Source of the DNA: Lysobacter sp. BMK333-48F3
Lineage (GTDB): Bacteria > Pseudomonadota > Gammaproteobacteria > Xanthomonadales > Xanthomonadaceae
DNA: 64,000 bases
Direction: 5' to 3'
Assembly: GCF_019733395.1 (NCBI RefSeq)
Contig: NZ_JAIHOO010000001.1
Span: 868,001-932,000 of the forward strand
Part shown: one piece after another, positions 19,335 to 28,571 of the stretch
Numbering within the stretch: the stretch's first letter is position 1
How the letters are laid out: each line of letters begins with the position of its first letter
Notes under the pieces: generated by a model
Database searches by the model: none
What the model saw: the letters and a program-made list of their open reading frames with translations, nothing else
What the model was told of the DNA's origin: nothing
Program-made: the position numbers and the translations under genes

Positions 19335-20228
19335 TTACTCCTCGCGCTTGCGCTTGGCCCGCGGATGCGCCGCGTCGTAGACCTTGGCCAGATGCTGGTA
19401 ATCCAGATGGGTGTAGATCTGGGTGGTGGCGATGTCGGCGTGGCCGAGCAGCTCCTGCACGCCGCGCAGGTCGCCGGAGGATTCGAGGATGTGGCTGGCG
19501 AAGGAATGCCGCAGCAAGTGCGGGTGCACGCGTTTGAACAGGCCCTGGCGCTGCGCCAGTTGGCGGATGCGCAGTTGGATCGCGCGCGGCGTGATCGGAC
19601 CGCCGCCGCGGCCGGGGAACACCGGCGCGTCGTTGCCGGCGCCGTTGGAGGCGCGCCATTCGCGCAACGCCGCCGACGCGTACGAGCCCAGCGGCACGCT
19701 GCGCTGCTTGTTGCCCTTGCCGAGCACGGTGACCAGGCCTTCGCCGAGGTCGAGGTCGCGCCAACGCAAGGCGCACAGCTCGCTGAGGCGGATGCCCGAG
19801 GAATAGAACAGCTCCAGCAGGGCGCGGTCGCGCAGGCCCAGCGGCGCGTCGGTCGGCACCTCGACCAGGGCCTTGGCCTCGTCCGGGTCCAGCACCTGCG
19901 GCAGCTTGCGCGGCGCCTTGGGCGCGCGGATCGCCGCCGCCGGGCTGGCCGCCAGCGCGCCCTGCTTGACCTGCCAGCCGTAGAAGCTGCGGCAGGCCGA
20001 CAGGCGCCGTTGCAGGCTCTTCGGGGTCAGCCCGCGCCGATGTTCGGCGGCGATGAAGCCGCGCAGGTCCTCGGCCTGCAGCGTCAGCACGTCCTCGTCG
20101 CCGCGCTGGCGCTCGCTCCACTGGCTCAGTGCGTCCAGATCGCGCCGGTAAGCGTCCAGGGTATGCGCGGACATGCGCTTCTCGACCTGCAGATGGGCGA
20201 GGAAAGCTTCGACGGCGGCGACGGACAC
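19335..20228 (-). CDS. xerC: Tyrosine recombinase XerC
   Basis: Site-specific recombinase that with XerD resolves chromosome dimers at dif. The 297-residue protein has the N-terminal SAM-like core-binding domain (about 1-90) and a catalytic domain with Arg in [14 protein letters not shown], Lys in [21 protein letters not shown] (His-x-x-Arg), [14 protein letters not shown] with the second His and the nucleophile Tyr. Context (lptM, dapF, DUF484, then hslVU) fits XerC rather than XerD. Start ATG 20228 gives the usual short N-terminus. Confidence 0.95.
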   Translation of the reverse strand: MSVAAVEAFLAHLQVEKRMSAHTLDAYRRDLDALSQWSERQRGDEDVLTLQAEDLRGFIAAEHRRGLTPKSLQRRLSACRSFYGWQVKQGALAASPAAAIRAPKAPRKLPQVLDPDEAKALVEVPTDAPLGLRDRALLELFYSSGIRLSELCALRWRDLDLGEGLVTVLGKGNKQRSVPLGSYASAALREWRASNGAGNDAPVFPGRGGGPITPRAIQLRIRQLAQRQGLFKRVHPHLLRHSFASHILESSGDLRGVQELLGHADIATTQIYTHLDYQHLAKVYDAAHPRAKRKREE

Positions 20229-20318
20229 GTTACGGGCGCTCCACGACGGCGAACGCCGTCGTCGACCGCATCTTGCGACCGCCTGCTGTAGATGTCGAGC
20301 GTGACGGCCGAAGCGAGG

Positions 20319-20846
20319 TCAGTTACCGGGCTGCAGGCTCAGCCGGTCGAGCCGGTAACGCATCTCCTCGCGTACTTCCGGCTCCGGATGCGAAAGCGCG
20401 TAATGCCGCAATGCCGCGATCGCGTCGGGCGTGCCGATATCGGCGAAGGCATGGCTGAACCACTTGGCGATCGCGCCGAAACTGGAGCAACTGCCGTCCT
20501 GCATGACCTGCAGGTCTTCATCGAAGGCGCGGCGCAAGAACGGCAGGCTGTCCGGGTCGGCCGCCAATTGCAGGCTGCGCACGATCTGCTGGTGCCGCCG
20601 ATGCCCGGGCAACGCCAGCAGGCGATGCAACGCATCCAATCCCGGCGATACCTCGGGCCACAGCGCCACGTCGACCAGCAAATCGATCCGGTCGGAGTCG
20701 CCCGCGGCCGCTGCGCGCTGGAACTCGGCGATCAGATGATCGCTGCGTCGCGACGGTGGGATCGGGTTCTCTTGCCAGAACGCCCGCACCTGGCGCTGGT
20801 AGGCGTCCCACCACGCCTTCGCCTCGGGCGAATGATCCGAAGCCAT
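20319..20846 (-). CDS. HEAT-repeat-like cytoplasmic protein, unknown function
   Basis: A 175-residue, mostly helical protein with no signal peptide. Repeating helical pairs such as GLDALHRLLALPGHRRHQQIVRSL, DPDSLPFLRRAFDED and TPDAIAALRHYALSHPEPEVREEMRYRLDRL resemble HEAT-like scaffolds that bind other proteins. It lies 17 bp after the DUF484 gene and 90 bp before xerC, inside the conserved dapF-xerC cluster, but I do not know it from E. coli or Pseudomonas at this place. Confidence 0.75.
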   Translation of the reverse strand: MASDHSPEAKAWWDAYQRQVRAFWQENPIPPSRRSDHLIAEFQRAAAAGDSDRIDLLVDVALWPEVSPGLDALHRLLALPGHRRHQQIVRSLQLAADPDSLPFLRRAFDEDLQVMQDGSCSSFGAIAKWFSHAFADIGTPDAIAALRHYALSHPEPEVREEMRYRLDRLSLQPGN

Positions 20847-20863
20847 GTCGGCCGCTTCGACGT

Positions 20864-21550
20864 TCAGTCGAACCGCTTCAGCGCCACCGCCAGCGACTCG
20901 CCCATCATGCGCAGGAACAGCGTGCCCATGCCGGGGAAGAAGCGGTTGGCATCGCGGCTGCCGACCGCGATCAGGCCGGTGCCGGGCAGCGGCAGCAAAG
21001 CGGTGGATTGCACGTCGTCGGCGCGCTCGCCGTACAGCAAGGCGTGCTTTTCCGGCTGCAGCCGGCCGCACAGCGGTTCGCCGCTGGCCAGGGCGTCGCG
21101 GAACGATTGCAGGCGCGGATCGGTCTCGTCGACCAGTTGCAGCCAGTCGCTGTCGTTCAAGCCCGGGACCGGCTTGAAGATCACCAGCCGCACCAGGTCG
21201 CCGTTGAAGTCCTCGGCCAGGCTCGCGGCCATCGCGCGCAGGGTGTCGGCGGCGCTGTCCTGGCGCAGCAGGGCCAGGGTCAGTTGGTGGGTACGCACCG
21301 CCAGGCGTTCGTTCTCCTGGGCGTTGCCGAACAATTCCTGCAGGCGCCGCGACAGTTCGCGGTTCTTGTCGCGCAGCACTTCCAGCTGATAGCTGGCCAG
21401 CGACGAGGCCGAACCCTCTTCGCGCGGCACCACCAGGCTCATCGCCAGATCGGGAAACTGCTGGAGGAAACGCGGGTGCCGGCGCAGCCAGTTGGCCACT
21501 TCATGCGCGCCGAGCGCGTCGGCGGGCTTGTCGGCGAACCTATCGCTCAT
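20864..21550 (-). CDS. DUF484 family protein
   Basis: A 228-residue cytoplasmic protein. The N-terminal part [18 protein letters not shown] is the DUF484 hallmark; a coiled-coil segment follows (about residues 50-80, [20 protein letters not shown]) and then a GAF-like domain ([29 protein letters not shown]). The family is found between dapF and xerC in many gammaproteobacteria, function unknown. Its ATG overlaps the dapF stop by four bases (ATGA), implying translational coupling. Confidence 0.93.
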   Translation of the reverse strand: MSDRFADKPADALGAHEVANWLRRHPRFLQQFPDLAMSLVVPREEGSASSLASYQLEVLRDKNRELSRRLQELFGNAQENERLAVRTHQLTLALLRQDSAADTLRAMAASLAEDFNGDLVRLVIFKPVPGLNDSDWLQLVDETDPRLQSFRDALASGEPLCGRLQPEKHALLYGERADDVQSTALLPLPGTGLIAVGSRDANRFFPGMGTLFLRMMGESLAVALKRFD

Positions 21551-22401
21551 CGATTCCACTCTCCTTCGAACACGAATGCGGCGGGACCCGCCATCGACAG
21601 CGGCGCATCTTCGCCGCTCCAGTCGATGCGCAGTTCGCCGCCGGGCAGTTCCACCGCGACTTCGCGGTCGATGCGGCCGCGCCGCATCAGCACCGCGGCC
21701 GCGGCGCAGGCGCCGCTGCCGCAGGCCAGGGTTTCGCCGACGCCGCGCTCGTACACGCGCAGGCGGATGCGGTCGCGCGCGACCACCTGGGCGAAGCCGA
21801 CGTTGGCCGACTCCGGCAGGGCCGAGCTGGACTGCAGCAGCGGGCCGATGCTTTCCACCGGCGCCGCGTCGACGTCGTCGACCTCGATCACCGCATGCGG
21901 ATTGCCCATCGATACCGCGCCGAAGCCGATCACGGTGTCGTGGATGTCGACCACGTACTGGTCCAGCGGCGCGTCGTAGCCGCGCAAGGGGATCCGCGAC
22001 GGCTCGAAGTCCGGGCGGCCCATGTCGATGCGGAAGCGGCCTTCGCCGAGCGGCACCACGGCGTGGCGGCCGGCCGGGCTGTCGACCGCGAACGCGCCGT
22101 CGCCGGCGGCGCCGTCGCGCACCAGCCAGGCGGCGATGCAGCGCGCGCCGTTGCCGCATTGCTGCGAGCCGGAGCCGTCGGCGTTCCAGATCCGGTAGGA
22201 CGCCGCCGCGCCTTCGCTGAGCGGCGCCTCGATGGTCAGGATCTGATCGCAGCCGATGCCGAAGTGTCGGTCGGCCAGGGCGCGGCACAGGCTCGGGTCC
22301 GGAGCGGGCTCGCCGCCGCGCAGGTCGAGCACGACGAAATCGTTGCCGGCGCCGTGCATCTTGCTGAAGCGCAACGGCCCGCTCGCGGTCGGCTTAGCCA
22401 T
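21547..22401 (-). CDS. dapF: Diaminopimelate epimerase
   Basis: PLP-independent epimerase that converts LL- to meso-diaminopimelate for lysine and peptidoglycan synthesis; cytoplasmic. The 284-residue protein begins [15 protein letters not shown] and has both catalytic Cys motifs, QQCGNGARC and LACGSGACA. The start at 22401 is chosen because residues upstream in the same frame are low-complexity (Arg/Pro/Thr) and lie inside lptM. It overlaps lptM by 8 bp and DUF484 by 4 bp, so lptM-dapF-DUF484 is one translationally coupled unit. Confidence 0.97.
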   Translation of the reverse strand: MAKPTASGPLRFSKMHGAGNDFVVLDLRGGEPAPDPSLCRALADRHFGIGCDQILTIEAPLSEGAAASYRIWNADGSGSQQCGNGARCIAAWLVRDGAAGDGAFAVDSPAGRHAVVPLGEGRFRIDMGRPDFEPSRIPLRGYDAPLDQYVVDIHDTVIGFGAVSMGNPHAVIEVDDVDAAPVESIGPLLQSSSALPESANVGFAQVVARDRIRLRVYERGVGETLACGSGACAAAAVLMRRGRIDREVAVELPGGELRIDWSGEDAPLSMAGPAAFVFEGEWNR

Positions 22402-22744
22402 CGCCTTGTCCGTCGCTGGGCACCGGCTCGGCCGGCTTGGCTTGGTCCTGGGCCTGGTCGGCCTCGGTCTTTTCGGCCTCGGTCTTGTCGGCGTCACTCT
22501 TGGGCGGCGGCAAGGCCTGGTCGATCGGCGGCAGCGACGGCACCGAACCGCGCGCCTTGGGATCGGACGCGACCGGCGGGTCGTTGACGTTGGAAATGGT
22601 CACCGGCACTTCGCCGGGCTTGGTCGGCGGCGCTTCCTGCGGCGCGGGCTGGGTCGGCAGGACCAGCGGGCCCTTGTTGCCGCAGGCGGCCAGGGACAGG
22701 GTCAGCGCGGACAGGAGGAGCGGCGTAACGAGGCGTGCATTCAT
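22394..22744 (-). CDS. lptM: LptM (YifL)-like lipoprotein
   Basis: A 116-residue lipoprotein. The signal peptide ends in the lipobox LAAC, and the mature N-terminus [10 protein letters not shown] is the diagnostic LptM/YifL motif; in E. coli this short lipoprotein mimics LPS to help the outer-membrane LptDE translocon mature. The position directly upstream of dapF matches E. coli. It is longer than the E. coli protein: after the motif comes a Pro-, Lys- and Glu-rich tail (about residues 32-116), probably disordered, whose role is unknown. Confidence 0.9.
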   Translation of the reverse strand: MNARLVTPLLLSALTLSLAACGNKGPLVLPTQPAPQEAPPTKPGEVPVTISNVNDPPVASDPKARGSVPSLPPIDQALPPPKSDADKTEAEKTEADQAQDQAKPAEPVPSDGQGDG

Positions 22745-22876
22745 GAGCCGAAGTGTAGCCCGCAGAAACGACGGAAACGAACCCGTCCGGTCCGCCGCGC
22801 GGCGAGCCGGCTGGGCAGGTTCAGCTGCGGCCGCGGCGCACTGTGACCCGGGTCGCTGCCGGCGTTGCGCGACGGC

Positions 22877-23323
22877 TCAACGCGGCGGCGGCTCCGGCCG
22901 CCGCCACAGCCAGATCGCGACGACGGTCATGATTGCCGTGCCGGTGGCGGCCATCCACCACTTCGGCGCGGTCAGGAACATGACGACCGCACACACCGCC
23001 ATCATCGTCGTCGCCAGCCGCTTGGCCCGGCGGCCGACCGCGCGGTACGCCTCCCAGTCGCGGATCATCGGCCCGAAGCGCGGGTCGGCGAGCAGCCGCG
23101 CATGCAGCCGCTGCGAGCCGCGCGCGGCGGCGAACGCCGACAGCAGCACGAAGGGCACGGTCGGCAGCCCGGGCAGGACGATGCCGACGATGCCCAGGCC
23201 CAGGCTCAGATAGGCCAATAGCCACCAGGCCCAGCGCCAACGCCGCGGCGCCGGCGCGCCGGGCGCCTCGCGGGCGGGGCCGGCCGCGGATTCGGGCTCG
23301 ACGGGAGGCGGCGGCAGGGGCAT
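22877..23323 (-). CDS. DUF454 (YbaN-like) inner-membrane protein
   Basis: A 148-residue membrane protein. The family core is clear: LAYLSLGLGIVGIVLPGLPTVPFVLLSAFAAARGS (first two helices and the PGLPTxPF motif), then FGPMIRDWEAYRAVGRRAKRLA and two more C-terminal helices. A Pro-rich N-terminal extension of about 45 residues follows the chosen ATG 23323; the frame is open further upstream but less plausible. Function is unknown. Confidence 0.88.
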   Translation of the reverse strand: MPLPPPPVEPESAAGPAREAPGAPAPRRWRWAWWLLAYLSLGLGIVGIVLPGLPTVPFVLLSAFAAARGSQRLHARLLADPRFGPMIRDWEAYRAVGRRAKRLATTMMAVCAVVMFLTAPKWWMAATGTAIMTVVAIWLWRRPEPPPR

Positions 23324-23455
23324 GCGGACAGTATGCGGTCGGCGACGGCGGCGGGAGTGGTTCAGATGGCGCGGGCGCGGCGCGGTTTCAAGCGCTGCGG
23401 CGGGCGGCGGCAGCGGCCGCGCGATCCGCACGCACCGTCCCGGCCCCGCAAACGC

Positions 23456-23483
23456 CGACGCCCGGCCACGGGGCCGGGCGTCG
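23456..23483 (-). terminator. Putative terminator hairpin after oligopeptidase B gene
   Basis: Perfect 12-bp stem (CGACGCCCGGCC / GGCCGGGCGTCG, loop ACGG) 26 bp beyond the stop of the leftward ptrB-like gene. Only a short T tract follows on that strand, so the call is moderate. Confidence 0.6.
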
Positions 23484-23509
23484 AGGCGCGCGCAGGGCGC
23501 CGGCGCGGT

Positions 23510-25663
23510 TCAGCGCGCCGTCGGCGCGTTGACCCCGAGCTGGTCGAGCATGAAGGCGTACATCTCGGCCTGTTCGCGGTAGCGGCGGAACCGGCCCGAC
23601 TTGCCGCCGTGGCCGGCTTCCATGTTGGTGCGGAACAGCACCGGCTGCTTGCCGGTGTCCAGGTCGCGCAGGCGCGCCACGTACTTGGCCGGTTCCCAGT
23701 ACTGCACCTGCGAGTCCCACAGGCCGGTACCGACGAACATCGCCGGGTAGTCCTGCGCCTTCAGGTTGTCGTAGGGCGAGTACGACAGCATGTAGTCGTA
23801 GTAGTCCTTCTTTTCCGGGTTGCCCCACTCGTCGTATTCGTTGGTGGTCAGCGGAATGCTCGGGTCGAGCATGGTGGTGACCACGTCGACGAACGGCACC
23901 TGCGACAGGATCGCGCGGTAGCGGTCCGGCGCCATGTTGGCGATCGCGCCCATCAGCAGGCCGCCGGCGCTGCCGCCGTAGGCCGCGACCCGGTTCGGCG
24001 CGGCGTAGCCGGCCTTGACCAGTTGCTCGGTGACGTCGATGAAGTCGGTGAAGGTGTTCTTCTTGTGGAACAGCTTGCCGTCGTCGTACCACTTGCGGCC
24101 CAGTTCCTGGCCGCCGCGGATGTGGGCGATGGCGTAGACCATGCCGCGGTCGAGCAGGCTGACCACGGTGTTGTTGAAGCCCGGGTCGGACGAGGAGCCG
24201 TAGCTGCCGTAGGCGTACTGCAGCATCGCCGCCTTGCCGTTCTTCTCGAAGCCCTTCTTGTACACCAGCGACACCGGGATCTTGACCCCGTCGCGCGCGG
24301 TCGCCCAGAAGCGCTCGGTGACGTACTGCTCGGGGTCGTAGCCGATCACCGGCTGGCGCTTGAGCAGCTTGCGCTCGCCGGTGCGGGTGTTGAGCTCGTA
24401 GGTGGTCGCCGGCGTGGTCATCGAGGTGTAGGTGTAGCGCAACCACTCGGTGTCGTGCTCGGAGTTGGTCGACAGGCCCATCGAGAACGCCGGCTCGTCG
24501 GCCTTGACGAACTCTTCCTTGCCGTCGGCGCCGAGCAGGCGCAGGCGCTCGAGCGCGTTGGAGCGCTCGGCGATCGCGGTGAAGCCGTCGAACAGCTCGA
24601 AGCCCTCGACGAACACGTCGTCGCGGTGGGCGACCCAGTCCTGCCAGTCCTTGCGCGAACGCGCGCCGTCGGCGGCGGTCACCAGCTTGAAGTTCGGCGC
24701 CGGCTTGCCGTCGGCGCCCGGCGCGTTGGTGCGGATCACCCAGCGCCCGGCCAGATGGTCGGCGTCGTACTCGACGTCGCGCTCGCGCGGGGCCAGGACG
24801 AAGAACTCCTTCGGGTCGACCGCCGGCGCGCAGCGGAACTCGCTGGACACCGTGCTGTGCACGCTGATGCAGATGTAGGCGTCGTCGCGGGTGCGGTCGA
24901 TGCCCATGTAGAAGCTGTCGTCCTTCTCCTCGTAGACCACCACGTCGCTGGACGCCGGGGTGCCGAGCACGTGCTTCTTGACCCGCACCGTGAGCAGGGT
25001 TTCCGGGTCGTTCTCGACGTAGAACAGGGTCTTGTTGTCGTCGGCCCAGACCAGGTTCGGCGACACGCCTTCGATGACGTCGGCGTAGGCCTCGCCGGTG
25101 GCGAGGTTCTTGAAGCGCACCGTGTATTGGCGGCGGCCGACCGCGTCGTCGGCCCAGGCCAGGATCGCGTTGTCCTGGGTCACCGCATAGTCGCCGACGC
25201 TGAAATAGCCCTTGTCCTTGGCCATGACGTTGACGTCGAGCAGGATCTCCTCGGCGCCTTCCATGCTGCCCTTGCGGCGGGCGTGGATCGGGTAGTCCTG
25301 GCCGGTCTCGAAGCGGCTGTAGTACCAGTAACCGCGCTCGCGGTACGGCACCGAGCTGTCGTCCTGCTTGATCCGGCCGACGATCTCGCCGTACAGCGCG
25401 TCCTCGACCGGCTTGAGCGGTTGCATGAAGGCGTCGACGTAGGCGTTCTCGGCATTGAGATACGCCAGCATCTCCGGGTTCTTGCGCTTGTCGTCGCGCA
25501 GCCAGTAGTACTCGTCGCCGCGTTGGGCGCCGTGCGGCGCCTTGACCGTGTACGGCTTCTTGGCCGCGTCGGGCGGGGCCGGCAGACCGGCGGCGGTGGC
25601 GGTGGCGGAAAGGGTCGTGGTCATCAGGAACGTGGCCGCAAGCGTGAACAGGATCGGTTTCAT
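23510..25663 (-). CDS. Oligopeptidase B-like S9 peptidase, exported
   Basis: A 717-residue serine peptidase of clan SC, family S9A, closest to oligopeptidase B (cuts after Arg/Lys in short peptides). Residues 1-24 are a signal peptide, so unlike cytoplasmic PtrB of E. coli it should act in the periplasm or outside. The beta-propeller (about 75-430) precedes the alpha/beta hydrolase domain with AHIRGGQELGRKWYDDGK, nucleophile GGSAGG (about residue 565), the Asp region FVGTGLWDSQVQYWEP and His in EAGHGGKSGR. It is next to a second S9 peptidase gene upstream (77-bp gap), same direction. Confidence 0.95.
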   Translation of the reverse strand: MKPILFTLAATFLMTTTLSATATAAGLPAPPDAAKKPYTVKAPHGAQRGDEYYWLRDDKRKNPEMLAYLNAENAYVDAFMQPLKPVEDALYGEIVGRIKQDDSSVPYRERGYWYYSRFETGQDYPIHARRKGSMEGAEEILLDVNVMAKDKGYFSVGDYAVTQDNAILAWADDAVGRRQYTVRFKNLATGEAYADVIEGVSPNLVWADDNKTLFYVENDPETLLTVRVKKHVLGTPASSDVVVYEEKDDSFYMGIDRTRDDAYICISVHSTVSSEFRCAPAVDPKEFFVLAPRERDVEYDADHLAGRWVIRTNAPGADGKPAPNFKLVTAADGARSRKDWQDWVAHRDDVFVEGFELFDGFTAIAERSNALERLRLLGADGKEEFVKADEPAFSMGLSTNSEHDTEWLRYTYTSMTTPATTYELNTRTGERKLLKRQPVIGYDPEQYVTERFWATARDGVKIPVSLVYKKGFEKNGKAAMLQYAYGSYGSSSDPGFNNTVVSLLDRGMVYAIAHIRGGQELGRKWYDDGKLFHKKNTFTDFIDVTEQLVKAGYAAPNRVAAYGGSAGGLLMGAIANMAPDRYRAILSQVPFVDVVTTMLDPSIPLTTNEYDEWGNPEKKDYYDYMLSYSPYDNLKAQDYPAMFVGTGLWDSQVQYWEPAKYVARLRDLDTGKQPVLFRTNMEAGHGGKSGRFRRYREQAEMYAFMLDQLGVNAPTAR

Positions 25664-25739
25664 ATGGGGTCCGGACGCGGGAGACGCAATGGCGGGGGTC
25701 GCCGCGCCGCCGCGGCGCGCGCCGCGGCGGCGACTGCGG

Positions 25740-27866
25740 TCACTTCTGCGACAGCTGTTCCCACAGGAAGGTGTAGGCCAGCGCGTTCATGTGCGCGGCC
25801 TGGGCGTTGTTGGCCGCGCCGCCGTGGCCGCCTTCGATGTTCTCGTAGTAGCGCACGTTCTTGCCGGCCTCGAGCATCTTCGCCGCCATCTTGCGGGCAT
25901 GGCCCGGATGCACGCGGTCGTCCTTGGTCGAGGTGGTGAACAGCACCGGCGGGTAGCTGCGCTTGGCGTCGAACAGGTGGTAGGGCGAGAAGGTCTGGAT
26001 GAACGACCAGTCGGCGCTGTCCGGATCACCGTACTCGGCCATCCACGAGGCGCCGGCCAGCAGGTGGCTGTAGCGCTTCATGTCCAGCAGCGGCACCTGG
26101 ATCACCACCGCGCCGAACAGGTCCGGGTACTGGGTCAGCATGTTGCCGGTGAGCAGGCCGCCGTTGCTGCCGCCCTGCACGCCCAGGTGCGGGGTGCTGG
26201 TGATCTTGCGCGCGATCAGGTCGCGGCCGACCGCGGCGAAGTCCTCGTAGGCCTTGTGCCGGTTGGCCTTGAGCGCGGCCTGGTGCCAGCGCGGGCCGTA
26301 CTCGCCGCCGCCGCGGATGTTGGCGACGACGTACACGCCGCCCTTCTCCAGCCAGCCCTTGCCGATGCTGCCGGAGTAGTTCGGGGTCAGCGAGATCTCG
26401 AAGCCGCCGTAGCCGTACAGGATGGTCGGCGCCTTGCCGTCGTAGGCCAGGTTCTTCGGCCGGACCAGGAAGTACGGCACCCGGGTGCCGTCCTCGCTCT
26501 TGGCGAAGTGCTGCTCGATCACGTTCCTGGACGCGTCGAAGAAGGTCGGCATGGTCTTGAGCGTTTCCGGCGGCTTGCCGTACTCGGCCAGGGCCAGGGT
26601 GCTCGGGGTCAGGTAGTCGCTGGCGCTGAGCCAGACCGCATCGCTTTCGTCGTCGTCGACCGCGCCGACCATGATCGTGCCGAACGCCGGCGCGCCGACG
26701 AACTCGCTGCGCTTCCATTCGCCCGCGCCCGGGGTCAGCACGCTGAGCTTGTACTTGACGTCGTCGAGGACGTTGAGCACCAGGTGGTTGCGGGTCCAGG
26801 TCGCGCCGGTCAGCGAGGTGGCGTCGGTCGGCTCGAACAGGCTGACGAACTCGCGCTTGCCGGCCTGGAAGTCGTCGAAGCGCGCGGCGATCAGGCTGCC
26901 GGCCTTGTAGCGCTTGCCGCCGGCCTCGTAGGGATCGCGCAGCTCGGCGATCAGCCACTCGCGGTGCACGTACTTGTTGGCCGAATTGGGCAGGTCGATC
27001 TTGCTCAGCTTGCCGTCGGCGCCGCGCAGGTACAGCTCGTCGTTGTAGAACGCCAGGGTGCGCTGGACGAAGTCGCGCTCGAAGCCCGGCGTGTGGTCGT
27101 GGTAGGCGCCGATCATCATGTCGCTGTCGCGGCCTTCGTACACCGGCGCGGCCGAGGCCATCGGCGTGCCGCGCTTCCACAGCTTGACCGTGCGCGCGTA
27201 GCCCGAGGTGGTCATCGAGCCGGGGCCGAAGTCGGTGGCGACGTAGACGTGGTCGCGGTCGATCCAGTTCAGGCTGCCCTTGGCCTCGGGGCGATAGAAG
27301 CCGTCCTTGACCCAGGCCTTGTCGACCAGGTCGAACTCGCGGGTGACGTCGGCGTCGGAGCCGCCGCGCGACAGCGCGATCAGGCAGCGGCGGTAGTCCG
27401 GGCGCAGGCATTCGGCGCCGTGCCAGACCCACTGCTCGCCCTCTTCGCGGTTGAGCGCGTCCAGGTCGATCACCGTCTCCCACTGCGGCTTGTCCTTGCG
27501 GTACTCGGCCAGGGTGGTGCGGCGCCACAGGCCGCGCTGGTGCTGGGCGTCCTTCCAGAAGTTGTAGTAGTGCTCGCCGATCTTCTGTACGCCGGGGATC
27601 TTGGCGTCGGAGTCGAGGATCGCGCGGATCTGCCCTTCGAGCTGCTTGAACTGCGGGCTCGCGCCCAGCTCGCCCTCGGTCTTGGCGTTGCGGGCGCGGA
27701 CCCAGTCGAGCGAGCGCTGGCCGTCGACGTCTTCGAGCCAGGCATGGGGATCGGCGGCGGGGCTGGTCACGGCGGACTCCTTGGCGGGGGCGGCGCCGGC
27801 GGCCGTCGCGGCGGCGAGACCCGCTGCGAACAACAACGACTGGCAGGTCTGCGACATCGTGGACAT
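25740..27866 (-). CDS. Prolyl oligopeptidase-like S9A peptidase, exported
   Basis: A 708-residue prolyl oligopeptidase family protein, expected to cut after Pro in peptides of up to about 30 residues. The N-terminus has a signal peptide (SLLFAAGLAAATAAGAAPA). The family start DPHAWLEDVDGQRSLDWVRARN is followed by the beta-propeller and the catalytic domain with YGYGGFEISLTPNYS, ANIRGGGEYGPRWH, nucleophile in GGSNGG, Asp in TKDDRVHPGHA and His in EGGHGG. ATG 27866 has a GGAG ribosome site; a TTG at 27881 is the alternative. Only about 30 percent identity to the neighbouring S9 peptidase is expected, so not a recent duplicate. Confidence 0.95.
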   Translation of the reverse strand: MSTMSQTCQSLLFAAGLAAATAAGAAPAKESAVTSPAADPHAWLEDVDGQRSLDWVRARNAKTEGELGASPQFKQLEGQIRAILDSDAKIPGVQKIGEHYYNFWKDAQHQRGLWRRTTLAEYRKDKPQWETVIDLDALNREEGEQWVWHGAECLRPDYRRCLIALSRGGSDADVTREFDLVDKAWVKDGFYRPEAKGSLNWIDRDHVYVATDFGPGSMTTSGYARTVKLWKRGTPMASAAPVYEGRDSDMMIGAYHDHTPGFERDFVQRTLAFYNDELYLRGADGKLSKIDLPNSANKYVHREWLIAELRDPYEAGGKRYKAGSLIAARFDDFQAGKREFVSLFEPTDATSLTGATWTRNHLVLNVLDDVKYKLSVLTPGAGEWKRSEFVGAPAFGTIMVGAVDDDESDAVWLSASDYLTPSTLALAEYGKPPETLKTMPTFFDASRNVIEQHFAKSEDGTRVPYFLVRPKNLAYDGKAPTILYGYGGFEISLTPNYSGSIGKGWLEKGGVYVVANIRGGGEYGPRWHQAALKANRHKAYEDFAAVGRDLIARKITSTPHLGVQGGSNGGLLTGNMLTQYPDLFGAVVIQVPLLDMKRYSHLLAGASWMAEYGDPDSADWSFIQTFSPYHLFDAKRSYPPVLFTTSTKDDRVHPGHARKMAAKMLEAGKNVRYYENIEGGHGGAANNAQAAHMNALAYTFLWEQLSQK

Positions 27867-28006
27867 GACGGCTCCGGACAAAGGAAGGCCGCCACGCTAG
27901 CACAGCCTCCCAGGGCCCCTGCCCTGCCCAAGGTCACGTAGGGACTTGCCCAGTCTGGCGCGTTGCCGGGCCGCGACCGGCATCGCGCCGGGGCCGGATC
28001 GGGGGC

Positions 28007-28033
28007 AAAAAAACGGCCCGCCGGAGCGGGCCG
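28007..28033 (-). terminator. Intrinsic terminator of the small membrane protein gene
   Basis: On the minus strand an 8-bp GC stem (CGGCCCGC / GCGGGCCG, 4-base loop) is followed by a run of seven or more T, about 110 bp beyond the stop of the gene at 28142. It also shields the peptidase genes from read-through. Confidence 0.85.
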
Positions 28034-28141
28034 CAAGGGCTCGAACGAGAGACCGATAGGAGGAGCGAGGAGGAGGAAACAGGGGCCGCCGCGGCCGGGC
28101 GCCCCGGTCGGGCGCCGGCGGCCGGGGCTGGGACGGCCGGT

Positions 28142-28468
28142 TCAGGCCGCCCGCGGCCAGGCGCGCACGCCGGCCGGGCCGCGCGCTCGGCGGCGGGCCT
28201 GGACCGCGCCGCGACGGCGGCGGCGCAGGCCGGCGGCGACCGGATCGGCGGCGCGGCGGGCGCGCAGCGGCAGGGCGAAGCGGTGCAGGGCCCACCAGGC
28301 CACCGCGGGCATGGCCACCAGCCACAGCGGCAGCCAGCCCAATGTGCCGTGATGGCCGCGCGCGGCCGGCAGCATCAGCACCAGCAAGGTGCCGATCGCC
28401 ACCGCGTAGCGCAGCACGGTGTCCAGTTCGGCGCGGACGGTATCGGCGTGGTGGTCGGCGGCGGTCAT
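28142..28468 (-). CDS. Small membrane protein, unknown function
   Basis: A 108-residue product with two hydrophobic segments (about residues 21-38, YAVAIGTLLVLMLPA, and 46-68, LGWLPLWLVAMPAVAWWAL) and a strongly basic C-terminal tail (Arg-rich, about 40 residues), which would be cytoplasmic. ATG 28468 is chosen because it has a GGAG ribosome site; the frame is open to 28507. No family recognised. It is followed by a good terminator, so it is its own transcription unit. Confidence 0.7.
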   Translation of the reverse strand: MTAADHHADTVRAELDTVLRYAVAIGTLLVLMLPAARGHHGTLGWLPLWLVAMPAVAWWALHRFALPLRARRAADPVAAGLRRRRRGAVQARRRARGPAGVRAWPRAA

Positions 28469-28571
28469 GGCGGGCTCCGGTAGCGGCTTCAAGGGCGTTG
28501 AAGCCACCTTCGCCGCGCCACGTCTCAGAAGCTGCGATGCCCCGCGCCGTTCGTCGGCGCTTCGGCCGGGC

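Noticed and set aside
23333..27941. Long rightward frames antisense to the two S9 peptidases
   Set aside because: Same codon-bias artefact; no ribosome site or recognisable domains.
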